Assembly: GCA_017988355.1 (NCBI GenBank)
Contig: JAGNRX010000017.1
Span: forward strand, 1-11,587
Direction: 5' to 3'
From: Bacteroidales bacterium
Lineage (GTDB): Bacteria > Bacteroidota > Bacteroidia > Bacteroidales > P3
Length of the DNA stretch: 11,587 bases
Both the position numbers and the translations under genes were made by a program. Positions 1-8,438 of the stretch are shown here, in pieces. Each line of letters begins with the position of its first letter. Position 1 is the first letter of the stretch. The notes under the pieces were generated by a model. It had not been told where the DNA came from, searched no databases, and saw only the letters and a list, made by a program, of their open reading frames with translations.

Positions 1-1201
1 CATTAGCATCAGCAACTGTTACAAAATCATTAGCAGGGTTAGGATAAACTCCAAAAGTAGAAGTAGCAATATCATTTAATCCAGCAGTAGCAGTAGCTTG
101 TCCAAATATCTTGATATTATCAACACAACCAAAGAAAGCATCTGTTGAGTTAAGAATAAATGCAATGCAAATGCTTTGATTATTATATGCACTTAAATCA
201 AATTCGTAATTAGTAAATGTTCCAGAAACTGAAGGGCTAGACCATAATGTAGTTGTGAAAGCACTTTTTAATGCATTTGTTGTTGACAATTTAACTGCCA
301 TTGATTCTAAATATTGAGGATCTTGTGATTTAACATCAAAAGATAATTTATTACCTGTTGTTAAATTGATTTTAGCTGTTACCATCCATCTGTCAGCTGG
401 AGCTGGAGAAACGAACCATGAAGCAGCAGCTGCGAAATAGCTAACGTTGTCTAATGTTACTACATCCCAACCGTTATTTGAAAACATACCTGCTATGTTT
501 TCATCAACTGTGTTATTATCATTATATGTAGTAAAATAGTTAGGCAGTGCTCCGTCTTGAAAATCCCAAGTAATTGATGCAACTGGTGCGTTAGGGTCAA
601 CAACTTGCATTGTAACCACATCGCCACTAGCTCCAAGAGCTACATTAAAATTATATTCATTACCTGCAACAAGCACTAAATTATCTCCTCTACCAGCACC
701 TGCAATCCACATTCTATCACCAGCAGTTGGGTTAGTTACAACCCAGTCAAATGTTCCAGCAGGAACATCAATTGCTATGGTGTTATTTATTACAATGTTT
801 GTTGATGTTAAAGAACCATCTGCATTAGTTGGAATTTTGTATTCAAATGCTAAGTAAATAGTAGGTAAAGCTGCAATTGAAGCTGCACTTGTGTCACTAA
901 GACCACCTGTTGCAGGAATTTCAACTCCAAATGCTGTTGCATCTGCATCTAATAATAGTTGGTAACCAGAACCATCTCCCCAAACATCACCAGCAGTTAA
1001 AGAAACACGTGCGTGTCCTGCAGGAATTGGGTCTTTTGTGTTATTAACCACTGTGAAGGTTGTAGCCTTGTGATTAGGGTTAACAACTTGTTTTTGTTCT
1101 GACTGTGCAGAACCGTTTTTTGATAGAAAAGCATTAGTATTTTGAGCATTAACAACGCCCAATCCTAGAACTAATGACATAAAAAGTAAACCTTTTTTCA
1201 T
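1..1201 (-). CDS. Secreted T9SS protein with DUF2436 and jelly-roll adhesin domains (3' end cut by window)
   Basis: Reading the minus strand from the ATG at 1201 gives 400 codons without a stop, running off the left edge. Residues 1-20 form a signal peptide ending VVNAQ. Residues about 60-200 resemble DUF2436 of Porphyromonas gingipains and haemagglutinin A: GDVWGDGSGY, LLLDADATAFG, IPTNAD, and RMWIAGAG match what I remember of that module. Residues about 209-367 look like a cleaved-adhesin/choice-of-anchor jelly roll, with WDFQDGALP at the start, DRWMVTAKINL in the middle and FFGCVDNIKIFG at the end. A type A T9SS sorting domain begins near residue 375, with YPNPAND at 386-392; roughly its last 50 residues lie outside the window. 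There is no protease domain. The likely role is a cell-surface or released binding protein, but its ligand is unknown. It is transcribed divergently from the next gene. Domain names rest on remembered sequence similarity, not a search. Confidence 0.88.
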   Translation of the reverse strand, partial: MKKGLLFMSLVLGLGVVNAQNTNAFLSKNGSAQSEQKQVVNPNHKATTFTVVNNTKDPIPAGHARVSLTAGDVWGDGSGYQLLLDADATAFGVEIPATGGLSDTSAASIAALPTIYLAFEYKIPTNADGSLTSTNIVINNTIAIDVPAGTFDWVVTNPTAGDRMWIAGAGRGDNLVLVAGNEYNFNVALGASGDVVTMQVVDPNAPVASITWDFQDGALPNYFTTYNDNNTVDENIAGMFSNNGWDVVTLDNVSYFAAAASWFVSPAPADRWMVTAKINLTTGNKLSFDVKSQDPQYLESMAVKLSTTNALKSAFTTTLWSSPSVSGTFTNYEFDLSAYNNQSICIAFILNSTDAFFGCVDNIKIFGQATATAGLNDIATSTFGVYPNPANDFVTVADAN

Positions 1202-1310
1202 TTTTTGTTTGTTTTATGAGTTTGTAGGTGTTTGATTATAATCTACTTACTCGGTTATTAAAATAGTTAATTTATACTTTTATTAATTATTGTCTTTGAT
1301 AATTATTGAG

Positions 1311-1318
1311 CAAATATA
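1311..1318 (-). promoter_or_regulatory. Bacteroidetes -7 box for the minus-strand DUF2436 gene
   Basis: On the minus strand this reads TATATTTG followed by C, an exact match to the Bacteroidetes TAnnTTTG -7 element. It would give a leader of about 100 nt before the ATG at 1201. I see no clear -33 TTTG at the usual 19-21 bp spacing. Confidence 0.6.
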
Positions 1319-1400
1319 CTAATATTTTATTTATAGAAGAGTCTATTCGTAAAATAATCAAAAAACTTCCCATTTAATCATACAAATAAAAAAATAATCC

Positions 1401-1408
1401 TATATTTG
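1401..1408 (+). promoter_or_regulatory. Bacteroidetes -7 box for the 312-aa secreted protein
   Basis: TATATTTG followed by CA is an exact TAnnTTTG match about 48 bp before the ATG at 1456. The A-rich leader (AACAAACAAATAACAAATAAA) has no Shine-Dalgarno, as is usual in this phylum. No clear -33 element is visible. The 254-bp divergent region 1202-1455 holds this box and its minus-strand twin, which has the same eight bases, and nothing else I can name. Confidence 0.6.
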
Positions 1409-1455
1409 CAACTTCAAAATTTGAACAAACAAATAACAAATAAATTTAAAACGAA

Positions 1456-2394
1456 ATGAAAAAAATTACTTTATTTATCCTTGCATTAGGATTAACAATG
1501 GGAGCAACTGCTCAAAAAGCAAATGTTAGCTCAACAACTCTACCTTCTAACATGGAAGTTACAAAATCAGAAAGAGCATATGGTGTAAAAGCAAATTCAA
1601 CAAAAGATGCTACAATTTACAAACCATCTGCTTTTAATACTTGTGGTTCAACAGAAGATCCTTCATATTACACTTTTGAAAATCAAGGTTATAATCTTAA
1701 TGTAACTGGATCTAATCCTATGTTTACAGGTTTTGCTCAAAACTATTCTGTTGGAGCTAATGTTGTAGGAATTGCAGCAGTTCTATTAAAAACATATAAG
1801 GGAGATGATATTAGTTCAAACTTTCAAATGTTTAACTCAGATTTCACACAATCTTTAGCATCTGTTAACTATCAACTTGCTAATGTTGATACTGCAAATT
1901 TTGCTGTTTACCAATTCACATTTGCAACACCAGTTGTTGCTTCAAACTTTAACTTAGTATTCAACACTCCTGCATATACACAAACATCTTCAGATGTTGT
2001 TCTTGCTACAACTGAAGTTGGATGTTCTTCTAATTTGACTAGATATATCAATTATAATGACGAATGGACAAATATTGACGAAATCTTTGACGGATTTGAT
2101 GCTGACATGATGATGTTCCCTATTGTTAATGGTACAGTTAATAGTATAAACAATGTTGATCTTAATTCATTAACTTATGTTTATCCAAATCCAGCTCAAG
2201 ATCAAGTTATCTTAGCTTCTTCTATAAAAATGGAAAAAGTAGAAATCTTTAACATGGTAGGTCAAAAAGTTTACGAAGCATCTGTAAGTGGAATTTCTAC
2301 AACAGTTAATGTTTCTAACTTCACAACTGGAACTTATGTTGTAAAAATGTTTACTGAAGCTGGTTTAGCAACAAAGAAAATTGTTGTTAAATAA
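1456..2394 (+). CDS. Secreted protein with type A T9SS sorting domain, function unknown
   Basis: This 312-aa protein has a typical signal peptide (MKKITLFILALGLTMGATAQ, 1-20). Residues about 50-230 form a Gly/Ser/Thr/Asn-rich, probably all-beta region that I do not recognise. It contains an acidic stretch near residues 195-220 (DEWTNIDEIFDGFDADMMM) that could bind metal, though this is only a guess. Residues about 239-312 are a complete type A T9SS sorting domain: YPNPAQDQ at 243-250, then VEIFNMVGQKVYE, then the closing GTYVVKMFTEAG and KKIVVK. The protein is therefore expected to cross the inner membrane by Sec and the outer membrane by T9SS, with the C-terminal domain removed on the surface. 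It stands alone between its own promoter and a strong terminator. No catalytic motif is visible, so a structural or binding role is the most that can be said. Confidence 0.9.
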   Translation: MKKITLFILALGLTMGATAQKANVSSTTLPSNMEVTKSERAYGVKANSTKDATIYKPSAFNTCGSTEDPSYYTFENQGYNLNVTGSNPMFTGFAQNYSVGANVVGIAAVLLKTYKGDDISSNFQMFNSDFTQSLASVNYQLANVDTANFAVYQFTFATPVVASNFNLVFNTPAYTQTSSDVVLATTEVGCSSNLTRYINYNDEWTNIDEIFDGFDADMMMFPIVNGTVNSINNVDLNSLTYVYPNPAQDQVILASSIKMEKVEIFNMVGQKVYEASVSGISTTVNVSNFTTGTYVVKMFTEAGLATKKIVVK

Positions 2395-2416
2395 TTTTTA
2401 GTTAACTAAAATATAG

Positions 2417-2450
2417 AAAAGTCGCTCTTGAATAAGGGGCGACTTTTTTT
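2417..2450 (+). terminator. Rho-independent terminator after the 312-aa secreted gene
   Basis: AAAAGTCGC at 2417-2425 pairs with GCGACTTTT at 2439-2447. Three more pairs, two of them G-T wobbles, close a 7-nt loop, and the T run continues to 2450. It lies 22 bp after the stop codon and separates this gene from argS. Confidence 0.88.
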
Positions 2451-2464
2451 ATTGTTTATTTTAC

Positions 2465-2472
2465 TATCTTTG
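2465..2472 (+). promoter_or_regulatory. Bacteroidetes -7 box for argS
   Basis: TATCTTTG followed by CAC matches TAnnTTTG exactly, 34 bp before the argS ATG at 2507. It begins 14 bp beyond the terminator T run, so the expected -33 position overlaps the end of that terminator and shows no TTTG. Confidence 0.65.
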
Positions 2473-2506
2473 CACTTTGTTTTACTTGAAAAAAGACTAG
2501 ATAAAT

Positions 2507-4300
2507 ATGATTGATTTATTATTACAAGAATCTATAAAAAAGGCTTTAGTTTCTTTATACAACATAGACGTTGAGCTAAAAGATATTACTCTTTATACAA
2601 CTAAAAAAGAGTTTGAGGGTGACTTCACTCTTGTTGTTTTTCCTTTTGTTAAACAAGCAAGGAAATCCCCTGAACAAACAGCTAAGGAGATTGGTGATTA
2701 TGTTGTTGGAGATTGTGAAGATATTATAGGATACAATGTTATTAAGGGTTTCTTAAACTTTGTAGTTTCCAATGATTATTGGTTAAGGTTTATAAATCAT
2801 TTCAAAACGAAATATACTTTTGGATACAAACCAATAAGAGATGAAAAGCCTATTGTGGTTGAGTATTCTTCACCAAACACAAACAAACCTTTGCACCTTG
2901 GACATATAAGAAATAACTTATTAGGTTGGAGTGTTGCTGAAATTCTTAAAGCTAATGGTTATGCTGTTAGAAAAGTTAATTTGGTTAATGATAGGGGTAT
3001 TCATATTTGCAAGTCAATGATTGCTTGGCAAAAGTTTGGTCAAGGAGAAACTCCTGAAACTTCTGGCTTGAAGGGTGATCATTTGGTAGGCAAGTATTAT
3101 GTTCTTTTCGATAAGGAATATAAGAAAGAGATAGCGGAGATGGTTAGCAGTGGAGTTGATAAGGAAATTGCTGAAAAGACAGCTAAAATTTTGATTGAGG
3201 CTCAAGAGATGCTTAGGAAATGGGAGGCGAAAGATAAGGAAGTTCTTGATTTATGGAAGAGAATGAATGCCTGGGTCTATAAGGGTTTTGATGAAACTTA
3301 CTATAAGATGGGTGTTGATTTCGATAAGGTTTACTATGAATCCGAGACTTATCTCTTAGGCAAAGATTTAGTTAGAGAAGGTGTTGAGAAAGGTGTATTA
3401 TATAAGAAAGAAGATAATTCAATTTGGTGTGACTTAAGATCCGAAGGGTTAGATGAAAAACTTTTGCAAAGAGCTGACGGAACATCTGTTTATATGACAC
3501 AAGATTTAGGAACTGCAACTCTTAGGCATAATGATTTCAACTCTGATAACCTACTCTATGTTGTTGGCAACGAACAAAACTATCACTTCGATGTTCTAAA
3601 GCTTGTCTTAAAGAAAATAGGCTTTGATTGGGCAGAAAACTTACGTCACTTATCTTATGGAATGGTTGAACTTCCAGAGGGTAAGATGAAATCACGTGAG
3701 GGAACTGTTGTGGATGCAGATGATTTGATTAAGGAAATGATTAACACTGCTAAGGAACAGACAATGGAGCATGGCAAGACGGAAGGTTTCACAGAGGCTG
3801 AGGCAGATAAACTCTACTGGATGTTGGCTATGGGAGCTTTGAAGTATTTCATCTTAAAGGTTGATCCAACTAAAAATATGCTATTCAATCCTAAGGACTC
3901 AATTGACTTTAGTGGTAATACAGGTCCTTTTATCCAATACACACATGCAAGAATACGTTCTATAATTAGAAAAGCACAAGAGCAAAAGAATATCAACCTT
4001 GACACTCTTAGCATTAATTTCTCATCTAAGCTTAATTCAAAGGAATTAGAAATTATTAGAATTCTTTATCAATATCCTACAATTGTTGACCAAGCTGGCA
4101 AGACTTTTTCTCCAGCCTTAATAGCAAACTATGTTTATGATTTAGCAAAGAGCTTTAATGCTTTCTATCAAGATGTTCAAATACTAAGAGAGGAAGACCA
4201 AGACCTTATGAGAATGAGAATAGGCATTGCTTCTTTTGTTGGAAACACCATTAAATCTGCTATGGAGCTTCTAGGTATTACTGTTCCTGAAAGAATGTAG
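2507..4300 (+). CDS. argS: Arginyl-tRNA synthetase
   Basis: This class I aminoacyl-tRNA synthetase charges tRNA-Arg with arginine using ATP. The 597-residue length is normal for bacterial ArgRS. Residues 1-95 fit the N-terminal tRNA D-loop recognition domain. The catalytic Rossmann fold follows, with the HIGH-type motif SPNTNKPLHLGH at 122-133 (HLGH at 130-133) and the conserved NDRGIHICKSM at about 161-171. GKMKSREGTVV at 392-402 is the KMSKS equivalent. The DALR-type anticodon-binding helical domain runs from about residue 475 (FIQYTHARIRSI) to the end. The ATG is supported by the -7 box 34 bp upstream and by the domain starting almost at once. It appears monocistronic or leads weakly into clpS, because I see no hairpin terminator in the 79-bp gap that follows. 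Confidence 0.98.
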   Translation: MIDLLLQESIKKALVSLYNIDVELKDITLYTTKKEFEGDFTLVVFPFVKQARKSPEQTAKEIGDYVVGDCEDIIGYNVIKGFLNFVVSNDYWLRFINHFKTKYTFGYKPIRDEKPIVVEYSSPNTNKPLHLGHIRNNLLGWSVAEILKANGYAVRKVNLVNDRGIHICKSMIAWQKFGQGETPETSGLKGDHLVGKYYVLFDKEYKKEIAEMVSSGVDKEIAEKTAKILIEAQEMLRKWEAKDKEVLDLWKRMNAWVYKGFDETYYKMGVDFDKVYYESETYLLGKDLVREGVEKGVLYKKEDNSIWCDLRSEGLDEKLLQRADGTSVYMTQDLGTATLRHNDFNSDNLLYVVGNEQNYHFDVLKLVLKKIGFDWAENLRHLSYGMVELPEGKMKSREGTVVDADDLIKEMINTAKEQTMEHGKTEGFTEAEADKLYWMLAMGALKYFILKVDPTKNMLFNPKDSIDFSGNTGPFIQYTHARIRSIIRKAQEQKNINLDTLSINFSSKLNSKELEIIRILYQYPTIVDQAGKTFSPALIANYVYDLAKSFNAFYQDVQILREEDQDLMRMRIGIASFVGNTIKSAMELLGITVPERM

Positions 4301-4345
4301 TTGTAGAATTATTATCCTAAATACATTTTTAATAAAATTTTTTCA

Positions 4346-4353
4346 TATCTTTG
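4346..4353 (+). promoter_or_regulatory. Bacteroidetes -7 box for clpS-nfeD
   Basis: TATCTTTG followed by CCC matches TAnnTTTG exactly, 26 bp before the clpS ATG. Transcription would then start around 4357-4362, inside the dyad at 4356-4379. No -33 TTTG is evident; the upstream sequence is A/T runs. Confidence 0.65.
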
Positions 4354-4355
4354 CC

Positions 4356-4379
4356 CTATCGAAATAAAATTTTTGATAG
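4356..4379 (+). promoter_or_regulatory. Dyad/hairpin between the clpS promoter and its start codon
   Basis: CTATCGAAA at 4356-4364 pairs with TTTTGATAG at 4371-4379 across the 6-nt loop TAAAAT, giving nine pairs with one G-T. The dyad ends on the base before the ATG at 4380 and begins three bases after the -7 box. It could be an operator overlapping the transcription start, or a leader hairpin affecting translation. In an A/T-rich leader it could also be chance. Confidence 0.4.
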
Positions 4380-4664
4380 ATGAGTGATATATACAATGAA
4401 ACAAATCCTGAGCAGGTAAGTTGTCTGTCTTCTATTGATGAAGAGGGTAATGAGTTAATTCTTTTCAATGATAATTTTCATACATTTGATTATGTTATTG
4501 AATGCTTGCTTGAAGTTTGTAAGTTAAGCTATGAACAGGCTTCAAATTGTGCTAATATAGCTCACCGAAAAGGTCTTTGTGCAGTAAAACATGGAAGTTA
4601 TGATGAACTTTTAAAGATGCACGACCTATTAGTTAAGAAAAAATTAAAAGTAGAAATCAGATAA
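4380..4664 (+). CDS. clpS: ATP-dependent Clp protease adaptor ClpS
   Basis: ClpS binds proteins with destabilising N-terminal residues (N-degrons) and delivers them to the ClpA or ClpC unfoldase for degradation in the cytoplasm. The 94-aa length fits the family: a flexible N-terminal tail (residues 1-24) and a compact core (25-94). The core begins LILFNDNFHTFDYVIECL, which matches the family's L-Y/F-N-D-D pattern and includes N30 and D31; the second Asp is Asn32 here. NIAHRKGLCAV at 59-69 supplies His62, equivalent to the histidine that, with the Asn, holds the degron amino group. The stop is 12 bp before nfeD, so the two are probably co-transcribed from the TATCTTTG box upstream. No clpA is in the window. 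Confidence 0.93.
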   Translation: MSDIYNETNPEQVSCLSSIDEEGNELILFNDNFHTFDYVIECLLEVCKLSYEQASNCANIAHRKGLCAVKHGSYDELLKMHDLLVKKKLKVEIR

Positions 4665-4676
4665 AAACTAATTAAT

Positions 4677-5153
4677 ATGGACTTATTATTTATTCTATTA
4701 TTCCTTATTGGAGGTATAGTTCTAATTATTTTGGAAATTGTGGCAATTCCTGGAGCAACAATTGCAGGATTATCAGGCATTGGAATGCTTGTTTACGGTA
4801 TTTATCGAGTTTTTATTGAATATGGAAACACTTGGGGTATAATAACATTATTCCTTGCCTTAGCATTTTGTGCTTTTCTACTTATTTACTCGCTTCGTGC
4901 CAAAACATGGAAGAGGTTTGCATTAGATAAGTCAATTGACAGCAAAGCAAATGATTTTAATGTAGAAGAGTTTAAGGTAGGAGACAAGGGAATTACAATA
5001 ACTCGTTTGGCTTATGCTGGAATGGCAGAAATTAATGGTCAAAGAATAGAAGTATTTACAGCAAATACTTTTCTTGACCCAAAAACTGAAATAGAGATTG
5101 AACGAATCGATGGTAGCAAAATACTTGTCCGCCCTATTGAGTCAGCTCTTTAA
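4677..5153 (+). CDS. NfeD-like membrane protein (short form, no protease domain)
   Basis: The 158-aa protein has about three hydrophobic segments (residues 3-20, 24-46 and 53-73), then a basic patch (RAKTWKR, 74-80). A C-terminal OB-fold-like domain spans about 95-155: VGDKGITITRLAYAGMAEI, then NGQRIEVFTANTFLD, then GSKILVRP. This order matches the C-terminal half of NfeD proteins; the N-terminal ClpP-class serine protease domain of long NfeD is absent. Short NfeD proteins are thought to support flotillin/stomatin (SPFH) proteins and are often encoded beside them. The matching partner floA is present but starts 3.8 kb further on. Spacing to clpS is 12 bp, which suggests one transcript. The 138 bp after the stop show no clear terminator. 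Confidence 0.88.
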   Translation: MDLLFILLFLIGGIVLIILEIVAIPGATIAGLSGIGMLVYGIYRVFIEYGNTWGIITLFLALAFCAFLLIYSLRAKTWKRFALDKSIDSKANDFNVEEFKVGDKGITITRLAYAGMAEINGQRIEVFTANTFLDPKTEIEIERIDGSKILVRPIESAL

Positions 5154-5291
5154 TATCCCCATTCTTATACTCAAAGAAAACATTATCCTCAATAAAATAT
5201 AAAAATAATTATAAATTTCGTTTACTAAAGTGCATTAGATAGTGTTATAGATATAAATAGGTAAGTATATTAATTAATTTCATATGTAGTT

Positions 5292-8200
5292 ATGAAAAGT
5301 CTATTATATTTTTTACTTTTATTATTATCAACTTCTACGCTTTTGGCGCAATCAATAAATATGCCCACAACCGGAGCATCTTATTTAACAACCAGCAGTT
5401 GTGTCTTATACGATGATGGAGGGGCTAATGGTAATTATACCACCAATTCTAATGGTACCTATGTAATAGAAAATGTAAATCCAGGTTCTTATTTTACAAT
5501 TACTGGTTCCTACGATTTAGAAGAATACTATAAATCAAGAATAGTTATTTACGATGGTGGCTCCACCTCAATTCAAATTATTGGGATTTACTCTACAGGT
5601 GCTGGTAATATTAACGTATGTTCAAGTTCTTCAACAATCACCGTTCGTTTCATTTCTGATACTGATACACCGCGAGCAGGATTTGTCTTAAATATTGTAG
5701 AAAACAATTGTCCAATAGCATATTCTTTCACGGTAAATAACTTAACTCCATTTTCTGCAAATTTAGCATGGAATGGTAGCTGTGGGTCAGGTAATTGGAT
5801 AATCGAATGCACTACTAATAATATGCCAAATGGACAAAATTTGTTTACAACCACAGCAAACTCATATCAGTTAACTGGATTAAATCCGAAAACTAATTAT
5901 TGCTTTCGGATTCGTTCTAATTGCAGTCCAATAACTCCTTGTTCATATAGACAAGTTTGTTTTGAAACCTTATGTCCTTGCCCTAAAGCCACCAATGCAC
6001 ATGCAACAATTGGCAACAGAATGCTTACGGTTGAATGGACTGAGCCTGACACAAACATCATTTGGAAAGTGAGGCTGACTATGGCTTATAATGGAGACAC
6101 AATAGTCGTTACAACCACTGAACCACGATATGTTTTTGATAATTTGCCAATAGAATTTGAATATTACTCTGTAACTATAAGTAGTGATTGTAGTCCATAT
6201 TACTTAAATTGCAATCAAACTACAGTTAGCTATAATCAACCACCACAACCACCTCCTGTTTTTGAATGTTCATGCCCTTATGCTCGTCATCCTTTTACTT
6301 ATGATGTAGGTTTGGATTTTGTGGAGATTCATTGGGACCCTAACCCATACGCAACTGCTTGGATTGTTCAATATAGGGTAAAGGATAGTATAAGTTGGCA
6401 ATACGAAACTGTTTTTACAAATTCTTGTATCCTAACTGATCTAATACCAATAATGAACTATGAATGTTTTATTCATTCTTATTGTGATAATTTAGATTCG
6501 AGATGCAAGGTAGCTTGTCCTTTTTTTACTTATAAAGACGAATGTTTTAATTTCCTTGACTTAAGAGGAGAAAATTGTCGTACATCTTATGGATCTTACT
6601 ATTATCCTTTCGAGCGTTCTGGAATAGTGGATTATGGATCAGAGAGCATGTTTAGCAGACATACCATTATGAGAGACACCTCTGAAAAGGATCCAAGAAC
6701 AAATAATATGCTATCTTATGTTCCGCCAGGTGAAAAAGCATCCATTCGTTTAGGTAATTGGAATATGGGCTCAGAGTCTGAAAGCATTGATTATATGCTA
6801 GATGTTGATACCAATAACTTTGACTTAGCATTATTGCAATATGCTATTGTGCTTCAAGACCCAGACCATGATAGAGGAAAGCAACCACGCTTTATTCTTT
6901 CATTATGGGATGATCAGGGAAGGACACTTGATGAAACTTGTGGATATATTAATTTCTACTCAGGAGATGCTCAGGGTTGGAATAGAAATGATAGTAATAA
7001 AGTACTTTGGAAGGATTGGACAACAATGGGGCTTGACCTTTCAAGCTATCACGGCAGAAGAATATATATAAAACTCTCAACCTATGATTGCCAGGAGGGT
7101 GGACATTACGGTTATGCCTATTACACTCTTAGCTGTGGTAACAAATATGAAACAAGAAAATCTTGCGGAAAAGTAGATTCAATAATAATGGAAGCACCTA
7201 AAGGTTTCTACTATTCTTGGTATATGGAAAATGAGCCACAAAATATTATCTCCACAGAGCAAGAAATAAGAGTTTTAGTAGATAATTCTGTCTTCTATTG
7301 TCGTTGCACCTCAACGGAAAATGAATTATGCTCTTTCAATATAAAATATATTGCACAAAGGAATTACCCTTATTCACTTTTTGACTACAAAATAGACTCT
7401 TGCCTAAAAGAAATTACAGTCTTTAATAAGAGCATAGTATCCAATAACGACACCATCCCAATAGGTAACAAACATTGCGATGATTTTAAATGGGTATTCC
7501 ACGATGGAACAGAATCAACATTAGATACAACAAGATTTAGATACGATACCCTTGGCTTATTTCCTATAATGCTAATCTCAAGCCTAAACAATGGAGACTG
7601 TGTTGATACCCTTGTTAAGAATATTCAAATCAATCCTTATTATAGAGATACAATAAGAGTTAGTATATGTTCAAGAGAAGTCTATAACTTGAACGGATTT
7701 AACGAATCAATCGAAGGTTTATACAGCTTGAACCACATTACTGAAAGAGGATGTGATAGTTTAGTTGTTTTAGATTTAAAAATCCAAGAGAACTTTAATC
7801 GAGAAATCTATGACACCCTATGTAAGGGAAGCACCTATGACAATTACGGTTTCATTTGTTATGATTCAGGAACCTACATTAGTAATCAAGAATCAATTTA
7901 TGGTTGCGATAGCATTACAACTTTATATTTAACACAAGTACAAACCTTCCCTGACTATTCAATAATTGATGATAAATATATACTTGTTGAAGATTTTCCA
8001 ATAATTATTGATGTAACCTCAAGTCCTTGCAATTCCTACTATTGGAATACAGGCTCCACAAGCCCTATACTCGAAATCTATCAAGCAGGATCTTACTATG
8101 TAACATTATATACTAACTGCGGGAATGTTCTAGACTCCGTTCTAATTGTAGTTCCAGAAGTAAATGTTTTTGTCCCTAATGCCTTCACACCACTTTCAGA

Positions 8201-8438
8201 CAGAAACAATACCTTCTTCCCAGTCTTTGAAAGTAGTGATAAACTATATATTGAAACATTTGAAATCTTTAATCGCTGGGGACAAAGAATATACTCCTCA
8301 ACCAAACTACCTTGGGATGGGAAATACAATGGTAAGCTTCTTGACAATGGAGTCTATATCTGGCGATTATTATATAAAACTAAGTATTCAGGAGATATAC
8401 GCTTTGAAAAGACAGGAGAAGTTAGTATCATAAGATAA
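5292..8438 (+). CDS. Large modular surface protein: CUB-like, fibronectin III-like repeats and type B T9SS (gliding-motility-type) C-terminal domain
   Basis: This 1048-aa protein has a signal peptide (1-20, ending TLLAQ). Residues 27-136 look CUB-like, with YDDGG, then SRIVIYDGG, then a final GFVLNI. Three fibronectin III-like modules follow at about 138-225, 230-313 and 325-413, joined by cysteine linkers such as CPCPKA and CSCPYA. Residues 417-618 are a beta-sandwich I cannot name, with SRHTIMRDTSEKDPRT, ASIRLGNWNMGSE, VLWKDWTTMGLDL and GHYGYAYYTL. Ig- or PKD-like segments follow at 620-782. Two short repeats (784-832 and 833-880) share C-x-G/R-x2-Y, a G-x-Y and GCDS. Another Ig-like segment (885-955) precedes the CHU_C-type domain (about 958-1048: NVFVPNAFTP, EIFNRWGQRIY, WDGKYNGK, GVYIWRLLY). 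That domain marks type B T9SS export and surface anchoring. The role is probably adhesion. The start is fixed by the signal peptide. I see no exact -7 box; the nearest is TAAATTTC at 5212. Confidence 0.92.
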   Translation: MKSLLYFLLLLLSTSTLLAQSINMPTTGASYLTTSSCVLYDDGGANGNYTTNSNGTYVIENVNPGSYFTITGSYDLEEYYKSRIVIYDGGSTSIQIIGIYSTGAGNINVCSSSSTITVRFISDTDTPRAGFVLNIVENNCPIAYSFTVNNLTPFSANLAWNGSCGSGNWIIECTTNNMPNGQNLFTTTANSYQLTGLNPKTNYCFRIRSNCSPITPCSYRQVCFETLCPCPKATNAHATIGNRMLTVEWTEPDTNIIWKVRLTMAYNGDTIVVTTTEPRYVFDNLPIEFEYYSVTISSDCSPYYLNCNQTTVSYNQPPQPPPVFECSCPYARHPFTYDVGLDFVEIHWDPNPYATAWIVQYRVKDSISWQYETVFTNSCILTDLIPIMNYECFIHSYCDNLDSRCKVACPFFTYKDECFNFLDLRGENCRTSYGSYYYPFERSGIVDYGSESMFSRHTIMRDTSEKDPRTNNMLSYVPPGEKASIRLGNWNMGSESESIDYMLDVDTNNFDLALLQYAIVLQDPDHDRGKQPRFILSLWDDQGRTLDETCGYINFYSGDAQGWNRNDSNKVLWKDWTTMGLDLSSYHGRRIYIKLSTYDCQEGGHYGYAYYTLSCGNKYETRKSCGKVDSIIMEAPKGFYYSWYMENEPQNIISTEQEIRVLVDNSVFYCRCTSTENELCSFNIKYIAQRNYPYSLFDYKIDSCLKEITVFNKSIVSNNDTIPIGNKHCDDFKWVFHDGTESTLDTTRFRYDTLGLFPIMLISSLNNGDCVDTLVKNIQINPYYRDTIRVSICSREVYNLNGFNESIEGLYSLNHITERGCDSLVVLDLKIQENFNREIYDTLCKGSTYDNYGFICYDSGTYISNQESIYGCDSITTLYLTQVQTFPDYSIIDDKYILVEDFPIIIDVTSSPCNSYYWNTGSTSPILEIYQAGSYYVTLYTNCGNVLDSVLIVVPEVNVFVPNAFTPLSDRNNTFFPVFESSDKLYIETFEIFNRWGQRIYSSTKLPWDGKYNGKLLDNGVYIWRLLYKTKYSGDIRFEKTGEVSIIR

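Noticed and set aside
3014..3205. Minus-strand open frame opposite argS (also 3814-4014)
   Set aside because: Antisense shadows of a gene with clear catalytic motifs; no promoter or recognisable protein.
5588..5854. Minus- and plus-strand frames overlapping the large T9SS gene (also 6841-7071, 7385-7591, 8096-8347, 8164-8433)
   Set aside because: The 1048-aa frame has a signal peptide, recognisable modules and a sorting domain across all of these stretches, so the overlapping frames are incidental.
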